Below are positions 5,966-13,101 of a stretch of 24,087 bases of DNA, piece by piece (positions within the stretch are counted from its first letter, which is position 1; each line of letters begins with the position of its first letter). Both the position numbers and the translations under genes were made by a program. Below the pieces are notes generated by a model. It saw only the letters and a program-made list of their open reading frames with translations. It did no database searches and had not been told where the DNA came from. Location: positions 1 through 24,087 of the IMG/VR virus record IMGVR_UViG_3300030116_000368; one strand, written 5' to 3'. Origin of the DNA: a virus.

Positions 5966-6492
5966 CCTACTACCTCCATTGCTGTTATTGTAGATGTCGC
6001 TCTACCTACATAACTTGAATTATTATCAGTTTTATATCTATTTATAAATAGTTCTGAACTTGAACTATCAGGAGTTGCACATTGGATGTCATACGTTAAA
6101 GCACTTGTTGATGAGGGAGAATCTAAAAATGTTCCACTACATATTTGCATCTCGTATTGATTCATAACTCCACTCTCAAAAGTACATCGTGTTCTATTGC
6201 CATCAGCATCACCTCTTAAAATTTCAGTTCCAGCCCTTCTCAAGTTAAACATTCCATAATTATTACAACTGACTGAAACAGAATAATGTACAAGTACTTT
6301 ATTTGATGAAGAACTTGGAGTGATTGAAACAGATAATCCAGATATAGTTTGAAAACTTTGTGATTGAAATGATTGAGTATCTGTTTTAGTATCTGAAACA
6401 ATTTGAATAATAGATCCACTAGCCATTGCTGAATCTGGCAAGGCTGCTAAACCTGTAACTACTCCTGTGTTTCCGTTGATTGATACTGGCAT
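5962..6492 (-). CDS. small tail adhesin paralogue 1
   Basis: 176 residues. A short N-terminal tail-fibre motif (SINGNTGVVTGLAALPDSA) leads into the domain shared with the genes at 5351 and 4402. That domain has SIIQIVSDTKTDTQS, TISGLSVSITPSSSSNKVLVHY, ILRGDADGNRTR, FLDSPSSTSALTYDIQ and LFINR, and closes with SSYVGRATSTITAMEVVG. Four cysteines lie in the core. The start overlaps the previous stop by one base (TAATG). Likely a receptor-contacting virion protein. Having three linked copies with different N-termini and variable loops suggests duplication and diversification of adhesins. Confidence 0.7.
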   Translation of the reverse strand: MPVSINGNTGVVTGLAALPDSAMASGSIIQIVSDTKTDTQSFQSQSFQTISGLSVSITPSSSSNKVLVHYSVSVSCNNYGMFNLRRAGTEILRGDADGNRTRCTFESGVMNQYEMQICSGTFLDSPSSTSALTYDIQCATPDSSSSELFINRYKTDNNSSYVGRATSTITAMEVVG

Positions 6493-6788
6493 TAGACTAC
6501 TGTAAACACCGATCCAGAAGGTATAGTTAAAGTATAAGTCCCCATTGAAAAAGGGCCAGCTACCATACCATTTTTGTTAGTGCCAACTGTAATATTTCCT
6601 GCTGCTGCTATTGGATTTTGAAATATAGAATCTGTTTCACCCCCAGCAGATATTGCATTGGTAGATGCAGCAGTTATTCTTCCCTGAGCATCAACTGTGA
6701 TTGCTGGTATTGCAGTAGCAGAACCGTAACTTCCTGCACTTACAGAAGTATCAGCTAATCCTTGAGCTTGTGCTTTAGTTAGTCCCAT
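6492..6788 (-). CDS. short tail-fibre protein, 98 residues
   Basis: The sequence is repetitive and beta-like. GLADTSVSAGSYGSATAIPAIT followed by VDAQGRITAASTNAI is a fibre-shaft motif common in phage tail fibres. The end (AAAGNITVGTNKNGMVAGPF, then YTLTIPSGSVFTVV) looks like a small globular tip. Compared with full fibres it is very short, so it may be a tip or adapter subunit, or a remnant of a longer fibre. It starts one base inside the previous gene's stop (TAATG) and ends one base inside the next gene, so it belongs to the same translational chain. Confidence 0.6.
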   Translation of the reverse strand: MGLTKAQAQGLADTSVSAGSYGSATAIPAITVDAQGRITAASTNAISAGGETDSIFQNPIAAAGNITVGTNKNGMVAGPFSMGTYTLTIPSGSVFTVV

Positions 6789-7309
6789 TAGTTAAAAACC
6801 TCCTCTGGATACTGTGTCATATTATATTTCTCAAAATTACCATCTTTATCATAAGTTGCACCATAAAGAGTAACTAAATCTGCTGTATCTTTACACGCAT
6901 CTATTTCTTTTTCACGAGTATCACAAGCTGTCCGCACTTGGTCACGAAATGTTTGAACTGTTGTTGGGATTGCTGTAGATTTTTCTACTTTTCTCACAAC
7001 ATACCAATCGTATTTTGCTAACAAGCTACCAGCTGTTTCTTTCTCCTTGGCCTTTAATACTGATTTAACACCTTGAGTGGTGTATTCAACTCCATCAATA
7101 GTTTCTGTTTTATCATCAAGTGCTTTAGCAGTTCCATCTCCCCAATAAAAACGTGAGTCGTATATTTTTGGATCATCAACTTCTTTTATACCAATCGCTT
7201 CTTTTTCTGCTTTGCTTGTTAATCTTAACCAATTTGCAGGGTAATTTGTTTCCCCTACTGTAAAGGGTACATCAACTGCTAAAGGTTTTCCGTTTAGTAA
7301 AAAAGCCAT
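6788..7309 (-). CDS. tail-fibre-associated protein, possible fibre assembly chaperone
   Basis: 173 residues starting MAFLLNGKPLAVDVPFTVG. It contains YPANWLRLTSKAEKEAIGI, KIYDSRFYWGDG, a helical middle, and LLAKYDWYVVRKVEKSTAIP before a long helical C-terminal half. This pattern recurs in proteins encoded beside tail fibres of marine phages. The conserved W/Y-rich segments and the helical end resemble fibre-assembly proteins more than fibres. The exact role (chaperone or virion hinge protein) cannot be told from sequence. It starts nine bases after the large LamG/SPRY fibre gene, so it is probably the partner of that fibre. No strong Shine-Dalgarno is seen; the upstream bases are nearly all A and T. 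Confidence 0.6.
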   Translation of the reverse strand: MAFLLNGKPLAVDVPFTVGETNYPANWLRLTSKAEKEAIGIKEVDDPKIYDSRFYWGDGTAKALDDKTETIDGVEYTTQGVKSVLKAKEKETAGSLLAKYDWYVVRKVEKSTAIPTTVQTFRDQVRTACDTREKEIDACKDTADLVTLYGATYDKDGNFEKYNMTQYPEEVFN

Positions 7310-7318
7310 ATTTATATA

Positions 7319-9721
7319 TTACCTTGCCCTTGCATTTTTGAAAGGAGATTCCGCAAAACATAAATATATATAAGTGTTTCCGCTTGTATTAAATGCACTA
7401 TTACTTGTTCTTATTTTAAAACCATTAGAAAGAAAATCTACTGTAGTAAATGTTGCCTCTGCTGAACTAGCATCTGCTTTTAAATTCAAATCAACTACAT
7501 TAAAAGTATTTCTTTTATTATCATAAATATACCAAGCTGCACTATTACTTATACGCTTCAAAATTAAGAAAGCTGGTCTAAACGAGGTGAAGACAAACGT
7601 ACCATTAGAATTGCCGTTGCCTGTATATTTTCCAAATTTGCTATACCCATCTACTCCGCTGAAACAGTAAGCTATATAATTATCACCACTTTTGTTAACA
7701 CTTAAATTGCCATTAGCGTCAACATCTCTAACAGTAAATGTAGATGAAGAATAATCTCTTATTTGAGAACCATATGCAGATTCCCCATTGGTACTATTTA
7801 CACGAATATTTTTAATGTTATAAGTACTATCAGAACTTAGACCTACATGCCAAGCTCTGTCCAAAGCAGAAGATGATCTATTTTTTATCCAAACAAAGTC
7901 AGGTGAAACGCCTAGTCCATGACCCATAGTAACATTTGTATTATCAGCACCAGTGCCTGTATAACCTACTATTGAGAACCCTGCAGAAGTATTAGCTCTA
8001 ACTTGTGATGTATTATTGCCATCATTATTAGTTACCGTAGACCCACCAGCGTTCCAGTTCCATGCAACAAAAGGTCTGCCGCCACTCCAGTTCGTATCAC
8101 CATCAGTTCCTGATTCAAAACCATTCTGTATAAAAGCTCTAATTTTATCAGTATCAGTTTGTTCAGCATAGTTCTCACTACTTACAAGATATTTATTACC
8201 ACCTCTTACAGCGTCAGACAAAATATGATCGTTTGTTACATCTCTAGTTTTTACCCAAACAAAATCAGGAGTAAAATCTACATCTGAATTTGTAATATTA
8301 ACAACGTCACCACTAGATCCTGTCCCTGTATAAGTAAAAGCTGCAAAATGTTTGTTAGGTAGCTTTATTGTTGGGTTGGGTAAGTTTGCTGAACATAATG
8401 CTTTATATCCACTAGGGACTGAGTAATAAAAATCTCCTTTTCCGTTTGCATCTGTATTTCCTTGTGCTGTTTTTTCTCCATCAAATGAACTATCTTGTCC
8501 AAAATTTGCTATAGCATCTGTGCTTCTACCTCCAGAGGTATCTTCTATAAAAGGAAAATACTCCGCATCCGTTGTATAAGTTGCGGAATAAACACTAGAG
8601 CCATTCCTAAAAAATTCTATACTTTTTGCATCTATATCAACTTTTACACCCATTATATCGCCAGAAGAAAATTGTCCTGTACCAGATTGTGCTGAACCAT
8701 CTATTCTTGGTGTTCCTTGGTAGAAATCTAAACTTTGATGAGTACCTCTATCTATTTCACAAATACCAACAAAACCACTATTGCTTTTATTAAGAACTTC
8801 AAAATATATCTTTCCTTGTGCTTTCATAGTTCCAGTTGTAAAACCTCTATTTCCTGATGATGAGGTCATTCTTAAATTAGCTCTAGAAAAACTTGCTTGA
8901 CCTCTATTTTTATTTGTATTTAAAGGATTGAGTGTACAAAAATTATTGGTAGGAGTATCTTTTACCGCATCACCAACGACTATTCCATTAGGTGTCCAAT
9001 TATTACCATTGCCACTTGAATCTTTACCGATTGTTGCAGCCGTATTGCTTGAGTTGTCTTCAAACTTGAGGTAGAACCCATTAGTTCCATAATTTATATT
9101 TACCTCTTCCTTTGGAGACCATACACCAGTTTCAGAATTTATTTCACCGAAATCTGATGCTGCATATTTATAACCATCACTATAATGACACTCTGCAAAA
9201 TACATATCCGCTCTATAAGTATGACCATCCCATCCTTGAGATCCCATTGCTTGAACATACCCTGACCTATTCATTGCAAACTCATAATCTGGTGGCTGAC
9301 CGCCTGTTATATTTTCCTCGACTCCATTAACCCATATTCTATGTGTGGTATTACCTGCATCAACTTGCCAGACAATATGATACCAAGCACCTACATCTCT
9401 ATAATCACGATCATTAACATCCCCATAAGGGTTTGCACCGCTAGTATCAAAATAAAACTGAAGTTTGTTATTACCACTTTTCCAATACAAAGCTGCTATA
9501 CCATCATTACCTGATTGTGCATTACAACTAAAAATATAATCATTATTATTAAGTTTGCCACGTTTAACCCAACCACTCCAAGTCCAAATTTTTCTATTAC
9601 CAGTAGATGTTGGAGTCCTTGTTAGATAGCCATTACTACCATCCATTTTTAAACTTCTCTCTATTTGATAACCTGTAGAAACCCCAGAAGAACCAAGTCG
9701 AATCGAATCAAATATAGTCAT
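7319..9721 (-). CDS. large tail fibre with LamG-like and SPRY-like domains and three C-terminal repeats
   Basis: 800 residues. Residues about 20-225 look like a concanavalin/LamG-type sandwich (WTWSGWVKRGKLNNNDYIFS, WYHIVWQVDAG, RIWVNGVEE). Residues about 280-410 look like a SPRY-type domain (GKIYFEVLNKSNSGFVGICE, GDIMGVKVDIDAKSIEFFRNG). From about 455 there are three related units of roughly 110 residues, each opening with Y-TG-[TN]-G and V-DF-PDFVW-K-like strands (about 458, 584, 698). The second and third units also share the ending YI-(3)-CF. Both named folds bind glycans or proteins, so this is a likely receptor-recognition fibre. The gene begins directly after the stop of the other 800-residue fibre (TAAATG) and is followed nine bases later by a probable assembly partner. 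Confidence 0.75.
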   Translation of the reverse strand: MTIFDSIRLGSSGVSTGYQIERSLKMDGSNGYLTRTPTSTGNRKIWTWSGWVKRGKLNNNDYIFSCNAQSGNDGIAALYWKSGNNKLQFYFDTSGANPYGDVNDRDYRDVGAWYHIVWQVDAGNTTHRIWVNGVEENITGGQPPDYEFAMNRSGYVQAMGSQGWDGHTYRADMYFAECHYSDGYKYAASDFGEINSETGVWSPKEEVNINYGTNGFYLKFEDNSSNTAATIGKDSSGNGNNWTPNGIVVGDAVKDTPTNNFCTLNPLNTNKNRGQASFSRANLRMTSSSGNRGFTTGTMKAQGKIYFEVLNKSNSGFVGICEIDRGTHQSLDFYQGTPRIDGSAQSGTGQFSSGDIMGVKVDIDAKSIEFFRNGSSVYSATYTTDAEYFPFIEDTSGGRSTDAIANFGQDSSFDGEKTAQGNTDANGKGDFYYSVPSGYKALCSANLPNPTIKLPNKHFAAFTYTGTGSSGDVVNITNSDVDFTPDFVWVKTRDVTNDHILSDAVRGGNKYLVSSENYAEQTDTDKIRAFIQNGFESGTDGDTNWSGGRPFVAWNWNAGGSTVTNNDGNNTSQVRANTSAGFSIVGYTGTGADNTNVTMGHGLGVSPDFVWIKNRSSSALDRAWHVGLSSDSTYNIKNIRVNSTNGESAYGSQIRDYSSSTFTVRDVDANGNLSVNKSGDNYIAYCFSGVDGYSKFGKYTGNGNSNGTFVFTSFRPAFLILKRISNSAAWYIYDNKRNTFNVVDLNLKADASSAEATFTTVDFLSNGFKIRTSNSAFNTSGNTYIYLCFAESPFKNARAR

Positions 9722-12124
9722 TTATTTTACGTCTAAGGTAACTACGCAATGTACATTATCTGAAGCACGAACAACATAATCTAATCTATCTACTGCGTTA
9801 GCTGCTGTTGATAAAGTTGGTGCTGTACCTCCAGCAAATTTGTAGTCAGAATGAAATGATGCTGTTCTACCGCCTGTACCGTCTTGAATAATAAAGATAG
9901 ATCCGCTAGAACCTATAGCACTTGATGTGCTGCTTGGATCTCCAAATGTTCTATTACCTCCAAGAGTTACAGTAAAGTGTGAAGCTGTTGTAAAATTAAC
10001 AGTTATCGTTGCACCGTCTGAAAGTGTTGAGACTGCGGAAGTTATATTTCCTGTGAAAGCTGTTCCAGCATTTGTGGTTTCTATTTTTTTACTGTTATTG
10101 TAATATAGCTCTACTGCTCCATCAGGAATAAATTTAGCAATATCTTCTGAACTACCTTTAGTAATATTAATAGTAGTATCAGTTTTTATTTTAAAATCAC
10201 TTGTGCTTGTACTTTCAATAATATTCTCATTACTAGCATGATATATTGCTAAATCATTTCCAGTTCCAAATATTGCCTTATCATTATCAGCAAAATCAAT
10301 ATCATTACCATTACTCTGTAAATCACCACCAAGTTGTGGTGATGTGTCATCAACAACATCTACGTTTGCAAGTTTTGTCCTTGCTATTGCTGCACTACTT
10401 GAAATATCAACATTAACAATAGTTCCATCAACTATCTTTGCACTTGTTACTGTGTTATCACCAGGAGTTCCAATGGCGATTGTCGCACCCATATTAATAA
10501 TGAAATATGTAGACCCACTAGGAGGAGCAGAATCAAAAATTATATCTGTACCACTAACAACATATCCATCTGTCATATCTCCCTGTCCAGATCCATCATT
10601 GGGTTGCTGCATAACACCATTGATAGATACTCTTAATATTTCTGCATTAGCTGGTGTTACTGCATTACTTGTACCTTTGGTAACAAGCTTAAATCTGTAA
10701 GCAGATCCATTAAATGTAGCCGATCCACCACCCGTTCCAGAGGATGAGGCAATATCTAATAAGTCTGCTGTTCCTGTAGCTGCTGATCCACCTATCTCTC
10801 CCCAAGCACTACCATCGTACCCTTCAAATTCTGATGTCTGACTATTGAATCTGAACATACCAGCAGAAGGAGAGCCAGGTCTTTGTGCTGTAGTTCCAGA
10901 AGCAACATCAATAGCTCCTGTTCCTGTCATCAAAATATTGTCGCTGACAGTAAATGTGCCAGTAACATCCATATTCCCACTAACACTTAGGCTAGACAAT
11001 AAAGTTCCTGTAGCTGTTGCAGAGTTTGTCTGGATCGCATTACCCATCAACGCATGAGATGAACATTGATAATGAATAACCATCGGAGTAGTATCTCCTA
11101 TGACAATCTGCACATATGCACCACTTTGACCTGCTGTGCCATTTACAGTTACGTTTGTTGTATAAGCTGTAGTTTTATTTGCTTCAAGATAAAAACGTAA
11201 AGGATGACCAGTATTACTTGAATCTGATTGATCAAATTTATAAGTACGACCAGGTGTAAGAGTTAAAAATGGTGCTTCCTTACCATCTATTACATATCCA
11301 TTACTAGAGCCACTTCCGTTATATCTATGTGCTGCGGTCTTAGTTGCGACAGTAACAGTAAAAGTTTTGACAGATCCAGTATATGTAGCCTGAGTAGAAG
11401 CAAATCCTCTAATATTCCCATCATCAGTAAGAGTTAGCGTACCAGTAAAGTTAGGATCTGCATTCTGTCCAGGAGCCACCCAACTAAGAACTCCAGAAGC
11501 ATTACTTGATAAAACATATCCACTTACAGAAGAATCAGCAGAAGGTAATGTCCAGACTACATTAGATGAGACTGTTGCAGGAGATTTAAAACCAACATAA
11601 TGAGATGAGTCTGCATCTAAATATCTAACTTCTTTTTGACCAGAAACAGATAAATGTTCACTACTTGTCCATGAATCTGTTGCATTTACCCAATTAAATG
11701 TCTTATCAGATGCACCTTTAAGAGTTAAACCACCGCCATCGGCAGTTGTATCAGTCGGAGTTGAGACTTTTCCAAGAGTAATATTTTTATCTTCGACATC
11801 AAGTGTGGTTGTATTTATTGTGGTAGTCGTTCCACCAACAGTTAAATCTCCTACGATATTTACAAGACCAGCAGAACTGATAGACATTCTGCCAGTTCCA
11901 CCTGTGCTAAAGGTTAGAGTATCCGATCCTCCACTTATTCCTGTATTTGGATCGGAATTAAAACTAAATGCAGGAGCAGAAGTAGATCCATCTGGAGCTT
12001 TACTTAATAAATTTGCATAACTTATCTTCTTGTTACTTGTATCACTTGCATCAATAATCGGTAGAACATCAGTGCTCGCTGGTGCGGTGAGCTCTTGAAA
12101 TTCAGTTATCTTTTTATTTGTCAT
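9722..12124 (-). CDS. large modular tail fibre with a cupredoxin-like domain
   Basis: 800 residues built of modules common in marine cyanophage fibres. The N-terminus is MTNKKITEFQELTAP. At about 104-150 is a DVEDKNITLGKV unit with GGLTLKGASDKTFNWVNATD. Residues about 247-370 resemble a cupredoxin, with GHP at 306-308 and HYQCSSHALMGN at 351-362. A motif around EGYDGSAWGE (about 434-443) is shared with the collar fibre. An INGVMQQPN unit follows at about 500, then PQLGGDLQSNGNDIDF and ELYYNNSKKIETTNAG units. The end is a FAGGTAPTLSTAANAVDR tip. It is probably a trimeric side or tip fibre. It begins two bases after the collar-fibre gene and joins the next fibre without a gap. Confidence 0.8.
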   Translation of the reverse strand: MTNKKITEFQELTAPASTDVLPIIDASDTSNKKISYANLLSKAPDGSTSAPAFSFNSDPNTGISGGSDTLTFSTGGTGRMSISSAGLVNIVGDLTVGGTTTTINTTTLDVEDKNITLGKVSTPTDTTADGGGLTLKGASDKTFNWVNATDSWTSSEHLSVSGQKEVRYLDADSSHYVGFKSPATVSSNVVWTLPSADSSVSGYVLSSNASGVLSWVAPGQNADPNFTGTLTLTDDGNIRGFASTQATYTGSVKTFTVTVATKTAAHRYNGSGSSNGYVIDGKEAPFLTLTPGRTYKFDQSDSSNTGHPLRFYLEANKTTAYTTNVTVNGTAGQSGAYVQIVIGDTTPMVIHYQCSSHALMGNAIQTNSATATGTLLSSLSVSGNMDVTGTFTVSDNILMTGTGAIDVASGTTAQRPGSPSAGMFRFNSQTSEFEGYDGSAWGEIGGSAATGTADLLDIASSSGTGGGSATFNGSAYRFKLVTKGTSNAVTPANAEILRVSINGVMQQPNDGSGQGDMTDGYVVSGTDIIFDSAPPSGSTYFIINMGATIAIGTPGDNTVTSAKIVDGTIVNVDISSSAAIARTKLANVDVVDDTSPQLGGDLQSNGNDIDFADNDKAIFGTGNDLAIYHASNENIIESTSTSDFKIKTDTTINITKGSSEDIAKFIPDGAVELYYNNSKKIETTNAGTAFTGNITSAVSTLSDGATITVNFTTASHFTVTLGGNRTFGDPSSTSSAIGSSGSIFIIQDGTGGRTASFHSDYKFAGGTAPTLSTAANAVDRLDYVVRASDNVHCVVTLDVK

Positions 12125-12126
12125 AA

Positions 12127-13101
12127 TTAAAACTTGATTATGTACATTAAAGCAAGGTTTGTGGGTCTTGCCTCAGTTCCACCACCACTACTTGATATTG
12201 TATGAGTGTGAGTACCATCAAAATCTACACCACCCACATTGCTAGTCGAAGAACTACCTGTAATAGTGTTAGTTCCATCTGCTGTTTTTGTAAATACACC
12301 AGATGCAGAACCGTTAGCACCAAAACCTTCTGATATTTTTCTAATACCACCAGTTAAAGTTGTTGAATCTGTTGTATGAGTATGGTTCTTGTTTTGATCT
12401 GTTTGTGTCGAACCAAAAACTCTACCTGCATCAGTGCTACCAGTATTAGCCCAACCTCTAACAAATTGACCTCTTAGGTCAGGCAGATTAAAAGTAGAAG
12501 AACCATCCCCTGCTCCATGTGTGGTTGATAGGATAGAAAATAATGAAGCATATGTAGATCGACTAATAGCACTACCATTACATTCTAAAAACCCAGAAGG
12601 GGGAGTAGAAGCTCCAAAAGTTAATATTGTTCCTACTGGCACACCAGCAGCAAGTTCTCCCCATGCCGATCCGTTATAACCCTCGAAACTTGTTGTAGTT
12701 GAATTAAATAATATATCTCCTGTAGCTGCTGTTAAACCATCTCTTTCAGTTGTAGTAGCAACAGGTAATTTTAATTTTTTACCAGTACCACTCATTATTA
12801 AACTACCATTAGAAAGAGTAACATCTCCTGTTAAAGTTGGAGATGCTTTTGTTGCTAATCCAAAGTTATTAGTATGTGCTGCATCTGTCAGACTTCCTAA
12901 AACCAACCAGCCATTATTTGAACTATTCCTAATTTTTAGTAAGTTTGTTGAAGTATCTACCCATATCTTGTAAGCAACAGTAGTTGTAGGATCTGACGAT
13001 CCACTATTTAAAGACTGAACATCTCCTAATACAGTATTAAGTTCGGCTCTAAAAGAAGAACCCACTTGGTTAGCTAAATTATAATCTGACGTATTACTCA
13101 T
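12127..13101 (-). CDS. tail fibre with phage tail-collar domain
   Basis: 324 residues. The N-terminus (about 7-70, YNLANQVGSSFRAELNTVLG through YKIWVDTSTNLLKIRNSS) is a widespread fibre attachment unit. A shaft and an EGYNGSAWGEL unit follow (about 140-150). A tail-collar domain comes at about 152-215 (GTILTFGASTPPSGFLECNG, FNLPDLRGQFVRGW). The C-terminal tip has two HxH pairs, H240/H242 and H298/H300, and ends TEARPTNLALMYIIKF. In T4-type fibre tips, HxH pairs bind iron along the trimer axis, and the same is plausible here. The start has an excellent ribosome-binding site, GGAGGT six bases before ATG, and overlaps the J stop by one base (TAATG). It is thus well placed for strong translation. 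Confidence 0.85.
   Translation of the reverse strand: MSNTSDYNLANQVGSSFRAELNTVLGDVQSLNSGSSDPTTTVAYKIWVDTSTNLLKIRNSSNNGWLVLGSLTDAAHTNNFGLATKASPTLTGDVTLSNGSLIMSGTGKKLKLPVATTTERDGLTAATGDILFNSTTTSFEGYNGSAWGELAAGVPVGTILTFGASTPPSGFLECNGSAISRSTYASLFSILSTTHGAGDGSSTFNLPDLRGQFVRGWANTGSTDAGRVFGSTQTDQNKNHTHTTDSTTLTGGIRKISEGFGANGSASGVFTKTADGTNTITGSSSTSNVGGVDFDGTHTHTISSSGGGTEARPTNLALMYIIKF

Noticed and set aside
7306-7320. TATAAATA-like sequence as a T4-type late promoter
   Set aside because: It lies directly against the ATG at 7309, leaving no room for a leader, and the local DNA is nearly all A and T.
10344-12020. Plus-strand frames of 70-118 residues rich in Val, Pro and Leu
   Set aside because: They are complements of the Thr/Ser/Gly-rich fibre gene on the minus strand; composition alone explains them.
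7319-12124. Two consecutive fibre genes of identical length (800 residues) as a duplication
   Set aside because: Their sequences and domain order are unrelated; the equal length is a coincidence.
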